The translations under genes and the position numbers were made by a program. Positions 46,087 to 55,233 of a stretch of DNA of 64,000 nucleotides are shown here, in pieces (positions within the stretch are counted from its first letter, which is position 1; each line of letters opens with the position of its first letter). Source of the DNA: Vibrio tapetis subsp. tapetis (GTDB taxonomy: Bacteria; Pseudomonadota; Gammaproteobacteria; Enterobacterales; Vibrionaceae); contig NZ_LT960612.1 of the NCBI RefSeq assembly GCF_900233005.1, positions 1,674,001 through 1,738,000 on the forward strand. The letters run 5' to 3'. The notes below the pieces were generated by a model. The model worked only from the letters and a program-made list of their open reading frames with translations. It was not told the DNA's origin and did not search any database.

Positions 46087-46161
46087 ATGGAGCTCGCGCT
46101 AATCATCACTTTTATCGTTGCTGCAGTAGTAATGGTAAAGAAAGAGATGACAGGAAAATAA
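46087..46161 (+). CDS. 24-residue single-pass membrane peptide
   Basis: A short open frame with ATG at 46087 and TAA at 46159-46161. The peptide starts MELALIITFIVAAVVMV and ends KKEMTGK: one hydrophobic helix followed by a basic tail, the topology of bacterial small membrane proteins. A purine-rich ribosome site (GTGGAGA, 46074-46080) lies 6 bases upstream and a clean terminator lies about 60 bases downstream, giving a complete gene unit. No family was recognised. Reality of the gene is likely but rests on this context. Confidence 0.65.
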   Translation: MELALIITFIVAAVVMVKKEMTGK

Positions 46162-46219
46162 CTGTACAGATCTAAGTTCATTCACTTTTATTTTACTTTT
46201 TATGAACTTAATCGAAAGA

Positions 46220-46242
46220 AGTCAGCTTAGGCTGGCTTTTTT
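46220..46242 (+). terminator. Terminator of the small peptide gene
   Basis: AGTCAGC, loop TTAG, GCTGGCT (one G-T wobble) followed by six T. Confidence 0.75.
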
Positions 46243-46377
46243 GTTGCCTATAGAAAATGTCAAAAATGTTGGTTAGCTATTTTTTGTGTCTGTAGGTAAG
46301 CAAGATCTTGTGTTACTAGTTCAATAGACGCATTATCAATCAATGAATCTCTCGCCTTAAGCCAAAGGACTGTTTAA

Positions 46378-47310
46378 GTGAATAGCCCAATTACATTAGA
46401 AGCATTGCACATTCTAGACGCAATAGACCGAAGAGGCAGCTTTGCATCTGCAGCAAATGAGTTAGACAGAGCACCGTCCTCTTTAACGTATCAAATACAA
46501 AAACTTGAACAAGAATTGGATCTCAATATATTCGACCGTTCCGGTCACAAAGCCGTTTTTACTGAAGCCGGTAAATTGCTGCTGGAGCGTGGCAGAGATC
46601 TATTGAGTGCAGCGCAGGAAATGGTATCAGATGCCAATATTCTTGCCCACGGGTGGGAACTCGACTTAACAATTGCTCACGATGGCATCATACCGATCAG
46701 TTCTTTTTTTCCACTTGTAGAGCACCTAGGGGCAATTTCAAAAACCAGAGTCAAACTACAAGAAGAAATACTCGCCGGGAGTTGGGAATCTCTAATATCT
46801 GACCGCTCAGATTTACTTATTTGTCCGATGCCAGAGAGCGTGCCCCAAGATATGAAAGTGGTCACCATTGGCAAAATGTCGATGACTTGGGTTGCCGCTA
46901 CCGACCATTACATCCACAAGCGTAAAGGCGAGTTCGATATGGAGGCCAAAAAACGATATCGGGCGATTGTTATAGCAGATACAGCAAGAGACACTCCAAC
47001 GCTTAGCCGAAATATCTTGGATGACCAACCCCGCTTGACGGTTACCAGTTTTCCTTCGAAAGTCGAAGCCCTTGTTGCCGGGCTAGGCATAGGAACAATT
47101 CCGACTCACGTAGCTGACAAACTAATAGAGCAGGGCGTACTCACTAAAATCATTGACTCTGAAGACGCTAATATCGACATCGTATTAGCGTGGCGACGAA
47201 ACAAAATGGGCAAAAGCAAATCTTGGTGTATTCAATACATGAAAGAGCATTGGAAATTAGATTACACGTTTAAGGGCAGTCTCATATCCGCTACGCCATC
47301 TTCAAATTGA
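46378..47310 (+). CDS. LysR-type transcriptional regulator
   Basis: 310 residues starting at GTG (46378). LysR helix-turn-helix at residues 5-60 (LEALHILDAIDRRGSFASAA, LTYQIQKLEQEL, LNIFDRSGHKAVFTEAG) and a substrate-binding domain. Its 3' end overlaps the convergent pat gene by 49 bases. The divergent pxp operon and peptide gene upstream are possible targets, though 700 bases away. Effector unknown. Confidence 0.88.
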   Translation: MNSPITLEALHILDAIDRRGSFASAANELDRAPSSLTYQIQKLEQELDLNIFDRSGHKAVFTEAGKLLLERGRDLLSAAQEMVSDANILAHGWELDLTIAHDGIIPISSFFPLVEHLGAISKTRVKLQEEILAGSWESLISDRSDLLICPMPESVPQDMKVVTIGKMSMTWVAATDHYIHKRKGEFDMEAKKRYRAIVIADTARDTPTLSRNILDDQPRLTVTSFPSKVEALVAGLGIGTIPTHVADKLIEQGVLTKIIDSEDANIDIVLAWRRNKMGKSKSWCIQYMKEHWKLDYTFKGSLISATPSSN

Positions 47311-49943
47311 ACGTCCAGTTCAAACCCTAACTTCTGTGCCAACATAAGCATTCCACGATTTGTTGGCATTGTCATACCTGATAACTGCTTAGTACCACGC
47401 TGGCGACAGTAATCGATGACCTTCTCCATTAACACCCGACCAAGACCTAGCCCTTTTAAATCGGAACGTATTAAGACGGCGAATTCAGCATCGATATTTT
47501 CTGAATCGGCCAACGCTCGTGCAACACCAATAATGACCTCTTTACCTTGCTTTTGTTGGGTCGCCACAAAGGCCATTTCTCGGTCATAATCTATTTGGGT
47601 TAAATTGGCTAAGGCTTCATGATTAAATTCACCGACGTCACTAAAAAATCGTTTATACAAATCTTCTTTCGAAACACTCGAAATGAATTCTGCATGGATG
47701 GGTTCATCTTCAGGCAAAATAGGGCGCAGTAAAATCTCACTGCCATCTTTCGCGATCACTTTTTCTTCAAATTCGACAGGGTATGGCCTAATTGCCAAAC
47801 GTTGATGAGCATGACCTTCATAAGGTTGCAACGTCAGATCTGCATCTATGATTGTAAACTCATTGCCATTCGCCAGTACTGGATGGATATCCAGTTCCGC
47901 TATTTCAGGGCAATCAATAACGAGCTGAGAGATTCGAACGAGAAAATCACTTAACCCTTCGATGTCCATCGGGTTCGGCAATTGTTGCGGTCGTAACTTA
48001 CCGCCTTTAATCGCACGGATGATGAGATAACGAGCCAGTGTGGTGTTCAAGGGAGGAATCGCAACGGTAGCGTCGAGCGCTTCGTTCCACTCAGATCCAC
48101 CTTGTCCAAGCATAATGACGGGGCCAAAGACCGCGTCATTATGAACTTTTACACGAATCTCTTGGCCACCAGCACGGCTAGCCATACCCTGAACTAACAA
48201 ACCATGAATTCGAGCTGATGGGTAAGTCAGGGAAACTTGGTCAAGTATACCCTGAGCCGCATTGGCAACTTCAACACTGTTCCTTAAGTTCAGCATCACT
48301 CCGTGAACGTCGGACTTATGAGCGATATCGGGAGAGCGCACCTTAACCGCAACGGGGTAACCAATGCCTTCGGCAATGTGCACAGCTTCACTCACTTCGC
48401 TTGCTATCCATGTTGGTAAGACGGTAAAACCGTAATGCTTCAACAGTGGCGCATTCTGATGAGTGTCCAAAATGACGCCTCCATCGGATAACTGTTTATT
48501 TATCCAGTCTTTTGCTTCACTGACTTCCTCAACCTGTATTTGGCCGACGGATACGGGGGTTTCCATTAATTGTTTTTGATTTCTCCTGTATTCCACCAAG
48601 TGCATAAACGCGACAACCGCACTTTCTGGCGTGCGATACGTTGGTATACCGGCGTGGGTAAACAAACTTCGGGCATCACGAGTTGTGTGCTCTCCTGACC
48701 AGTTTGTTAAAATATTGAAGTGACGATGCCGAGGGTGACGTTTAATACAATCAATAATGGCCTGTGCCGTTTGTGTTGAATGCGCGATAGCAGAGGGGCT
48801 GTGCATGATAAGAAGTGCATCGCAATCATCACTATCCAACACTGTATTAATACAGTCAACATATCGGGCGCTGCTCGCGTCCCCGATCATATCGATAGGG
48901 TTACTGCCGGACCAACTTTCAGGTAATTGCCTATCAAGCTGTGCGATAACCTTATCTGATAGCTCAGCCAGTTTTCCTCCACGCTCGAGTAAGGTATCGA
49001 CAGCCATTATTGCAGGTCCGCCGCCATTGGTAATAATGGCAAGCCGTTCGCCCCTTAATGGTACAGAGTGAGTTAAGGTCTCAACGGCTGCAAATAACTC
49101 ATGGGTATTGTTTACTCTCAACATTCCAGAGCGGCGTATCGCAGCATCATATATCACGTCTAAACTTGGGGTCGCTCTAGTGTGGAGCAGTGCCGCTTGT
49201 TGACCTGCTAGGGTTCGGCCACTTTTTAGCACCAAGATCCTGCGGTTTCGACTAGCCGCTCGGGATGCAGAAATAAACTGTCTCGCGTCTTTAATTGCGT
49301 CGACATACAGCAAGATGGCGTCGGTTTTGCTGTCTGTACACAGATAGTCGAGTAATTCTGCAAAATCGATATCCGAAGCATTGCCCAGTGAAATAAAGGC
49401 TGAAAAACCAATGTCTTTATCGTTTGCCCAATCCAATATGGTTGTACAAACGGCCGCAGATTGTGAAATAAAAGCAATCTTACCTCGTGACGCTGTCACT
49501 GGAGAGAAAGACGCATTGATGTTCTGCCAAGGCAACATAATCCCTAAGCTATTGGGACCCAAAATTCGAATATTGTGTTTTTTCGCAATGGCAAAGCACT
49601 CTTGTTCAATACTTTGACCGGATTCGGCCAGTCTATGCATATCAGACGACAGAATGATCACGGCACCCACACCTTTTTTGGCCAGTTGTTCAAAAATAGA
49701 AATATTTCGACTGGCGTGAGTGCAGAGAACCGCAAGATCTGGGACGATAGGAACCTGCTCAATAGAGGCATACGCAAGAACACCACAAACCGATTTATAC
49801 TTTGGGGTAACAGGTAGGATTGCGCCTTGAAATCCGCCCTGTAATAGGTTCTTCATTACTATTTCGCCGGAGCGGTAAGGTTGAGTAGAAGCGCCGACAA
49901 CGGCGATGGAATTCGGCTTAAGGAGCTTATTCAAACTGTTCAT
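47262..49943 (-). CDS. pat: Bifunctional acyl-CoA synthetase-like / GNAT protein acetyltransferase (Pat)
   Basis: 893 residues, the size of Salmonella Pat/E. coli PatZ (886). The N-terminal 700 residues form an ADP-forming acyl-CoA synthetase-like region (SIAVVGASTQPYRSG, GPNSLGI, ATP-grasp region AVKVRSPDIAHKSDVHGV). The C-terminal GNAT domain has the acetyl-CoA loop LKGLGLGRVLMEKVIDYC. Pat acetylates lysines of metabolic enzymes such as acetyl-CoA synthetase and so regulates acetate use. The synthetase part is thought to be a ligand-sensing remnant. The 3' end overlaps the LysR gene. Confidence 0.9.
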   Translation of the reverse strand: MNSLNKLLKPNSIAVVGASTQPYRSGEIVMKNLLQGGFQGAILPVTPKYKSVCGVLAYASIEQVPIVPDLAVLCTHASRNISIFEQLAKKGVGAVIILSSDMHRLAESGQSIEQECFAIAKKHNIRILGPNSLGIMLPWQNINASFSPVTASRGKIAFISQSAAVCTTILDWANDKDIGFSAFISLGNASDIDFAELLDYLCTDSKTDAILLYVDAIKDARQFISASRAASRNRRILVLKSGRTLAGQQAALLHTRATPSLDVIYDAAIRRSGMLRVNNTHELFAAVETLTHSVPLRGERLAIITNGGGPAIMAVDTLLERGGKLAELSDKVIAQLDRQLPESWSGSNPIDMIGDASSARYVDCINTVLDSDDCDALLIMHSPSAIAHSTQTAQAIIDCIKRHPRHRHFNILTNWSGEHTTRDARSLFTHAGIPTYRTPESAVVAFMHLVEYRRNQKQLMETPVSVGQIQVEEVSEAKDWINKQLSDGGVILDTHQNAPLLKHYGFTVLPTWIASEVSEAVHIAEGIGYPVAVKVRSPDIAHKSDVHGVMLNLRNSVEVANAAQGILDQVSLTYPSARIHGLLVQGMASRAGGQEIRVKVHNDAVFGPVIMLGQGGSEWNEALDATVAIPPLNTTLARYLIIRAIKGGKLRPQQLPNPMDIEGLSDFLVRISQLVIDCPEIAELDIHPVLANGNEFTIIDADLTLQPYEGHAHQRLAIRPYPVEFEEKVIAKDGSEILLRPILPEDEPIHAEFISSVSKEDLYKRFFSDVGEFNHEALANLTQIDYDREMAFVATQQKQGKEVIIGVARALADSENIDAEFAVLIRSDLKGLGLGRVLMEKVIDYCRQRGTKQLSGMTMPTNRGMLMLAQKLGFELDVQFEDGVADMRLPLNV

Positions 49944-50161
49944 TATCTACCCTTGCGCTTGGATGTTGGTTACTCAGTCTAAAGCAATAGTCATGTACAC
50001 TAATCGCTCATATTTTGGCAATGTGATCAATAACTCGTAATAATCACAAGATAATGTGGGATAAGTCACGAGATAGTCTAGAATTTACTGACTATGTACT
50101 TGATTCTGGAACGATCAATGGGCATGATTTGACAGAAATTCATCTAAGCGTCGTGTGACTT

Positions 50162-50746
50162 ATGAAAAAAATTAGCATTATAGGGTTATCCGTTCTTTTA
50201 ACAGCGTGTGCCTCTGATACGTATGAAAAAGGTGTGACTAGCGAGTCTTACAAAGAAGACTACAAGGTAGACACTATTGCTCAACCGATTACGGCTAAAA
50301 GTGAGTCGATGATCAAAGAAGAGTCGGTTATGGCTTCTGAATCTGCAGCGACGATGAAAGCAGCACCGGTCGCTCAAGAGAAAAAACCGGTTCAGCTCGC
50401 TCCTCAAACCGCAAAGAAAAAGATCAAGATAGTGCCGCCAACCAACGAGCAGATGAAAAAGAACCCTCGTTACGGCTACACAATTCAAGTCATCGCATTA
50501 GACCGCGAAAGTAAACTGAACGGCTTTGCTAATAAACTACCAGACGGACAACCAATCTGGGGTAACTATAAGCAAGTTAAAGGAACAAATTGGTACACCA
50601 TTCTTTATGGTGATTACGCGTCAAGAGCCGAAGCAAAAGCCGCTATCTCTACGTTACCAAAAGAATTTCAGAAGCTTAAGCCATTTGCGAAAAGCATCGA
50701 CGACATCAAGAACTCTGATTACCCATCAATGAATAAATTGAAATAG
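50162..50746 (+). CDS. SPOR-domain lipoprotein
   Basis: 194 residues. Signal peptide with lipobox LTAC (C16). A low-complexity linker rich in A, K, S and E (residues 25-100) leads to a SPOR domain at about 108-185 (YGYTIQVIALDRESKLNGFA, NWYTILYGDYASRAEAKAAI). SPOR domains bind glycan strands stripped of stem peptides, usually at the division site. So this is probably a division- or envelope-associated lipoprotein. Followed by its own terminator. Confidence 0.87.
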   Translation: MKKISIIGLSVLLTACASDTYEKGVTSESYKEDYKVDTIAQPITAKSESMIKEESVMASESAATMKAAPVAQEKKPVQLAPQTAKKKIKIVPPTNEQMKKNPRYGYTIQVIALDRESKLNGFANKLPDGQPIWGNYKQVKGTNWYTILYGDYASRAEAKAAISTLPKEFQKLKPFAKSIDDIKNSDYPSMNKLK

Positions 50747-50763
50747 GGCCATCAAGTTAGGAC

Positions 50764-50786
50764 AAAAGGGGCATTAGCCCCTTTTT
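50764..50786 (+). terminator. Terminator of the SPOR lipoprotein gene
   Basis: AAAAGGGGC, loop ATTA, GCCCCTTTTT. Confidence 0.88.
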
Positions 50787-50916
50787 CATGTCTGTTTGAT
50801 GGGTATGTAATCAGTCGCATCCAAATTGGCATCGTTTGACATGATTTTTACTGAATATCGGTGTTGAAACCTATAGACTGTTTTTAATCACGTTTTTTCA
50901 TGGAAAGAACCTCGCA

Positions 50917-51909
50917 ATGAATCAAAAGAATATCTTACTGCTTTGTGGCGGTGGATCTAGCGAACATGAAGTATCGCTAATCTCAGCAAATTATCTCCAG
51001 CAACAGTTGTCTTTAACTCCTTACTTCAATGTAATCCGTGTTGAAATGAGTAAAACTGACTGGCGACTAGAGAACGGCCAAAAAACTGAACTTGATATCG
51101 CACATTCATCTTTAAAAGGTGACAACCACAACTTCCCAATTGATTACATCGTGCCGTGTATTCACGGTTATCCTGGTGAAACAGGGGACGTTCAATCACT
51201 TTTCGAATTGGCTAAAATCCCGTACTTAGGTTGTGGCCCTGAAGCAAGCACTAATAGCTTCAACAAAATCACGTCAAAACTGTGGTACGACGCGTTAGAT
51301 ATCCCGAACACACCTTATCTCTTTCTTTCTGAAAACAACGACGAAGCGCATCAACAAGCGCATTCTGCATTTGAGAAGTGGGGAAAGGTTTTTGTTAAAG
51401 CCGCTTGCCAAGGCTCATCCGTTGGTTGCTACAGTGTCACTTCAAAAGATGAATTAGACGACGCAGTTACTAATGCATTTGGTTATTCAGAACAAGTACT
51501 TATTGAGCAATCGGTTAAGCCTCGTGAATTAGAGGTAGCCGGGTTTGAGTATCAAGGTAAGCTCTTTATTAGCAAGCCTGGAGAAGTGATTGCACCAGAA
51601 GGGATGTTTTATAGCTACGAAGAAAAATACAGCTCCGACAGCCATTCTTTAACAGAAATCGAAGCTAAGAATCTTACTCGCGACCAAATCGACCAGATCC
51701 AGGAGTTCGCTTATAAAGTCTTCAAGCAAATGAATCTAAAAGATCTCTCACGCATCGATTTCTTTTTAACGGAAGATGGTCATATCTACCTAAATGAAGT
51801 GAATACATTCCCTGGGATGACGCCGATTTCTATGTTCCCTAAAATGGTAGCAAACCACGGAATTGTGTTTAGTGACTTCCTAAAAGAAGCGATAGACTCG
51901 GCCTTATAG
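50917..51909 (+). CDS. ddl: D-alanine--D-alanine ligase
   Basis: 330 residues. The ATP-grasp enzyme joins two D-alanines for peptidoglycan precursors. N-terminal CGGGSSEHEVSLISA, then VFVKAACQGSSVGCY and the metal-binding end FYLTEDG-like FFLTEDGHIYLNEVNTFPGM are diagnostic. Ribosome site GGAAAG precedes the ATG. It lies outside the main murein cluster, as a stand-alone gene. The stop abuts the convergent recombinase gene with no spacer. Confidence 0.95.
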   Translation: MNQKNILLLCGGGSSEHEVSLISANYLQQQLSLTPYFNVIRVEMSKTDWRLENGQKTELDIAHSSLKGDNHNFPIDYIVPCIHGYPGETGDVQSLFELAKIPYLGCGPEASTNSFNKITSKLWYDALDIPNTPYLFLSENNDEAHQQAHSAFEKWGKVFVKAACQGSSVGCYSVTSKDELDDAVTNAFGYSEQVLIEQSVKPRELEVAGFEYQGKLFISKPGEVIAPEGMFYSYEEKYSSDSHSLTEIEAKNLTRDQIDQIQEFAYKVFKQMNLKDLSRIDFFLTEDGHIYLNEVNTFPGMTPISMFPKMVANHGIVFSDFLKEAIDSAL

Positions 51910-52902
51910 TTAGTCCCATGGCTTAATTAACGTAAATTTCATTATCTCTTGCTCTGCTGTGTTCTTTCGCCCTAAATACTGTGCGGGCATAGCAGGGCTA
52001 AGCCATCGACCAAAATCTTTGATATCTTGAACGTTGTACCCTTGAGAAGCTAATTCACGGGCGGCTCCAACACGAGTCGATTGACCAGAAAACTTGAGTT
52101 CTTCAGGTAAACCCAATAAATCGCTCGCTCTACGAAAGATCCGATAGATGGACGAATCATTGAGTGCTCCTCGATACAAATTCTCATGTTTATCAATCCG
52201 ACAAAAAACACACCCCTCAACATTCCCAGTTAACGCCATCCATTTACGAAGAACCTCACTTGCCCGTGCACTTAGCTGATATTGTTGGTTTCCAAGTAAA
52301 AGTTTTATTTCATTTTCACTACTGATGTCACTATGAGTAAGATGTTTGAGCTCGGAGCGCTTCATTGCACATTCAAACATCAATGAGTAAATGGCTAAAT
52401 CACGTATGTCTTTTGTTTCAACGGAATGACCTAATAGATCAAAAAGTGCATCTAAATGGTCACAAGTAAATGCGTTCGCACTGCGTGCATCGCCAGATTT
52501 TTCTAAGCGAAACTCTGAGAGCGTTAATTTGATTCGACGATGGTTGGTCGGTTCAGGTAGAGAGTGTAGGCGGTGAATGGCGCCAATTGTTAACGCGTAA
52601 CGCCTAATTGAAGAATACTTACGCTTACGCCCTTCATTTTCCAAGAAGATCCGCACCGCAGACACTGACGCAGGCAAACTGTTCACTTGTTTTAACTGGC
52701 AAAATTGAACGAAACGGTTCCAGTCATTAACCATCGACTTCAACGAATTACTTGAATACATCCCATGGGTTAGGTTATCTAACACCTTGATATCTATCGG
52801 CTGAGAAAAAGTTCGGCAACTCTGGGCTAATTTTTCTCTATCTGTGATCAAAGGAATGTTTTTCTTCATAATTAGCGCACTATAACCATTAACATTAAGC
52901 AA
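51910..52902 (-). CDS. Cre-like tyrosine recombinase with substituted catalytic histidine
   Basis: 330 residues from a TTG at 52902; an ATG at 52869 (MKKNIPLITD) gives 319 residues and may be the true start. The C-terminal half is a tyrosine-recombinase domain: R182 (CAMKRSELKHL), box SGQSTRVGAARELASQGYN with R277, W300 and nucleophile Y309 (AQYLGR). This box is strikingly like that of phage P1 Cre, but the conserved histidine is glutamine (Q274). The gene is 2 kb from the dif site and sits among housekeeping genes, not in an obvious phage. It may be a domesticated recombinase; activity is uncertain. Confidence 0.87.
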   Translation of the reverse strand: MLNVNGYSALIMKKNIPLITDREKLAQSCRTFSQPIDIKVLDNLTHGMYSSNSLKSMVNDWNRFVQFCQLKQVNSLPASVSAVRIFLENEGRKRKYSSIRRYALTIGAIHRLHSLPEPTNHRRIKLTLSEFRLEKSGDARSANAFTCDHLDALFDLLGHSVETKDIRDLAIYSLMFECAMKRSELKHLTHSDISSENEIKLLLGNQQYQLSARASEVLRKWMALTGNVEGCVFCRIDKHENLYRGALNDSSIYRIFRRASDLLGLPEELKFSGQSTRVGAARELASQGYNVQDIKDFGRWLSPAMPAQYLGRKNTAEQEIMKFTLIKPWD

Positions 52903-52970
52903 ATTCTACTTGATAAACGTCAATTTACAATTATTATTAGTAGTAAGAATAAACTAAGAGTTGCATGCTA

Positions 52971-53333
52971 ATGGCTAATACAATGCACCGTGGTTATACC
53001 ATACAGTCATCTAACGCTAATCCTGATGTTTGGCAAGTTCGTATAAAGAACAAAGTGTTAGCTGGTAACCTTGCGGCAGTCAAAAAAAGTGTTGATTGGT
53101 GGTGTGATACCGCGTCTCTCATTGACCCTAAAGAGTTCTCATCTCTTGCATCTAACCGTCCAGCTTCTGGTGGTAGCACAGAAGAAAATTACAATGGTTA
53201 CAGTTTAAAGAATGATACAGGCGCTGCAAATGCTTGGTATTGCTTCTTTAATGGACGATTAATTAAAGGTGGCAAGATCGCAATCCAAAAACATATTGAT
53301 GCTCACTTGGCGGCAGTCGCTAGAAAAGGCTAA
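52971..53333 (+). CDS. DUF3319 family protein with two repeats
   Basis: 120 residues from the ATG at 52971 (MANTMHRGYTIQSS). Two related halves are visible: RGYTIQSS...VWQVRIKNKVLAGNLAAVKKSVDWW and NGYSLKND...WYCFFNGRLIKGGKIAIQKHIDAHL, so it arose by internal duplication. DUF3319 is a small Vibrio family without known function. It lies 35 bases upstream of the yciH-type gene and may be co-transcribed with it. Confidence 0.8.
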   Translation: MANTMHRGYTIQSSNANPDVWQVRIKNKVLAGNLAAVKKSVDWWCDTASLIDPKEFSSLASNRPASGGSTEENYNGYSLKNDTGAANAWYCFFNGRLIKGGKIAIQKHIDAHLAAVARKG

Positions 53334-53368
53334 AATAGGCAAGTGACTAACAAATAGAAAAGAAATTT

Positions 53369-53680
53369 ATGAGCCTGGTATATTCGACTGATGTCGGCAG
53401 AATTAAACAAGAAGAACCGAAACAAGAACGCGTTAAAGGCGATGGTATCGTTCGCATCCAGCGTCAAACCAAAGGCCGAAAAGGCAAGGGCGTCTGCATT
53501 GTTTCCGGATTAGATCTAGACGATGCACCTCTCAAATTGTTAGCCGCTGAGCTTAAAAAAGTATGTGGCTGCGGTGGTTCAGTAAAAGACGGGACGATTG
53601 AAATCCAAGGTGACGCCCGAGACAAAATCAAAGCCCACTTAGAGAAAAAAGGCCACACGGTAAAATTGGCCGGGGGCTAA
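53369..53680 (+). CDS. yciH: SUI1-family translation factor (YciH-like)
   Basis: 103 residues, the size of E. coli YciH. The SUI1/eIF1 domain is evident (GKGVCIVSGLDLDDAPLKLL, LKKVCGCGGSVKDG, EIQGDARDKI). YciH-type proteins bind the 30S subunit and influence start-codon selection under stress. Followed by a strong terminator. Confidence 0.93.
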   Translation: MSLVYSTDVGRIKQEEPKQERVKGDGIVRIQRQTKGRKGKGVCIVSGLDLDDAPLKLLAAELKKVCGCGGSVKDGTIEIQGDARDKIKAHLEKKGHTVKLAGG

Positions 53681-53692
53681 AGTTAAGTGAAC

Positions 53693-53726
53693 AAAAAAGC
53701 CAAGCAATCCGCTTGGCTTTTTTTGT
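53693..53726 (+). terminator. Terminator of yciH
   Basis: AAAAGCCAAGC, loop AATCC, GCTTGGCTTTTTTT. Confidence 0.9.
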
Positions 53727-53888
53727 AATTGACATCAGTAAGTCTTTCATTACGAATCGTGTTGATAATGAGAGTTATTGGACAACAATGAAGCACTCGA
53801 ACAAAAACATTTCATTAATATTTGATTTACATCGCGCCCAATTTTAAACTTCGACTTTAATACCTACATCATAATAAGAAGTAAAGTC

Positions 53889-54728
53889 ATGAAATTGGAA
53901 ACAGTCGATTACCTAGCTGAAGACGCTGCCGAGCAATTCGTAAAATCACTCCGTGAAACCGGATTCGGTGTTCTAAAAAATCATCCCGTACCTAAAGAAC
54001 TTGTTGAATCAATTTATTCAAATTGGCATGCATTCTTTACGACAGAGCGTAAAAACGAATTTTTATTTAATTCTGAAACGCAAGATGGTTACTTCCCACC
54101 AAGTGTTTCGGAGGTTGCTAAGGGACATGCTGTAAAAGACATTAAAGAATACTTCCATGTTTACCCTTGGGGTCAGATCCCGGCCGAGCTCAAAGAGCAA
54201 ATCTTAGATTACTACCAAAGAGCAAACGCATTCGCAGAAGAGCTTTTAGGCTGGGTAGAAGCGTATGCACCTAAGGAAATTCAAGAGAAGTTTTCCGTGT
54301 CGTTGTCTGAAATGATAAACGGAAGCGAAAAAACACTGTTACGCGTACTGCATTATCCACCGATGACAGGTGAAGAAGAACCAGGTGCGATTCGAGCTGC
54401 AGCACACGAAGACATTAATTTGTTAACGGTTTTGCCTGCCGCGAACGAACCAGGTCTACAAGTGAAGAGCAAAGATGGTGATTGGTTAGACGTACCATGT
54501 GACTTTGGTAACCTGATCATCAATATTGGCGACATGCTACAAGAAGCTTCTGCGGGGTATTTTCCAAGTACAACGCATCGCGTCATAAATCCAACGGGTG
54601 GACGACAAGATCAGTCAAGAATCTCGTTACCGTTATTTTTACACCCAAAACCAGAAGTTGTCTTATCTGAAAATTACACAGCAGACAGTTATCTAATGGA
54701 ACGTTTACGCGAACTAGGCGTAATCTAA
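53889..54728 (+). CDS. 2-oxoglutarate/Fe(II)-dependent dioxygenase, isopenicillin-N-synthase family
   Basis: 279 residues. The iron ligands are H173 and D175 (AAHEDINLLTVLP) and H230 (STTHRVINP), with R244 (QSRISLPLF) as the probable 2-oxoglutarate ligand; N-terminal FGVLKNHPVP is the DIOX_N part. Such enzymes oxidise small molecules; the substrate is unknown and no biosynthetic neighbours help. It is the last chromosomal gene before dif. Confidence 0.87.
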   Translation: MKLETVDYLAEDAAEQFVKSLRETGFGVLKNHPVPKELVESIYSNWHAFFTTERKNEFLFNSETQDGYFPPSVSEVAKGHAVKDIKEYFHVYPWGQIPAELKEQILDYYQRANAFAEELLGWVEAYAPKEIQEKFSVSLSEMINGSEKTLLRVLHYPPMTGEEEPGAIRAAAHEDINLLTVLPAANEPGLQVKSKDGDWLDVPCDFGNLIINIGDMLQEASAGYFPSTTHRVINPTGGRQDQSRISLPLFLHPKPEVVLSENYTADSYLMERLRELGVI

Positions 54729-54898
54729 TAGTCCAGCAACACAAAATACAGCTAATAGTCAGGACTTAATCTTTGATTAAAGTAATGATTATTAGCTATT
54801 TTATGGTAAATAGCCGTTATGGTTAAATAGCTAGGGTTAGAGGGGACAACTAGATAACGCAATCATAGAGGCAACAACTCCACACTTCACTACATATA

Positions 54899-54926
54899 AT
54901 TTAACATAATATACATAATGCGCACT
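54899..54926 (-). other. dif: Chromosomal dif site, left end of integrated phage array
   Basis: Read on the reverse strand: XerC arm AGTGCGCATTA, central TGTATA, XerD arm TTATGTTAAAT. Both arms match Vibrio dif sites exactly. XerC/XerD resolve chromosome dimers here, and CTX-type phages use the site for integration. The sequence TAATGCGCACTAAG recurs at 58724 and 62727, the other two junctions. By gene content this should be the second-chromosome dif, although its XerC arm and centre are closer to the V. cholerae dif1 sequence as I recall it. Confidence 0.88.
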
Positions 54927-54947
54927 AAGGTGTTGGTTGTTTTATGG

Positions 54948-55160
54948 CTAAAATCGAACTGTAACCTGCTTAAATCCTATCTTCTGTGCGTTTTCTACCG
55001 CAGCATCAATACTTTTAAAATTCCTATCACCGCCTCGCTGAGCCTGTAAAACGTGTTTGTCACATAACAATAAATAGCTTTCACTCATTGGGGCTTTGAT
55101 GACGGTTACTTTTTTCAAGTTTCCGTTATCAAACAATAACTTCAAATCTTTAATTTGCAT
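54948..55160 (-). CDS. Small phage protein, 70 residues, copy 1
   Basis: Starts at ATG 55160 (MQIKDLKLLFDNGNLKKVTV). An upstream in-frame start at 55250 would run through the preceding terminator and is unlikely. Charged, soluble, two-domain-free; the end reads IDAAVENAQKIGFKQVTVRF. No family recognised. Last gene before the dif junction; separated from upstream genes by a terminator, so it probably has its own promoter. Confidence 0.65.
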   Translation of the reverse strand: MQIKDLKLLFDNGNLKKVTVIKAPMSESYLLLCDKHVLQAQRGGDRNFKSIDAAVENAQKIGFKQVTVRF

Positions 55161-55191
55161 AATCAAATCTCTATTTTGATTGGTTGAAATT

Positions 55192-55221
55192 AAAAAAAAT
55201 GCTCGATAAAAATACCGAGCA
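55192..55221 (-). terminator. Intra-element terminator, copy 1
   Basis: On the reverse strand TGCTCG pairs with CGAGCA, followed by eight T; directly after the 74-residue gene. Confidence 0.8.
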
Positions 55222-55233
55222 ATAAAATGATAC

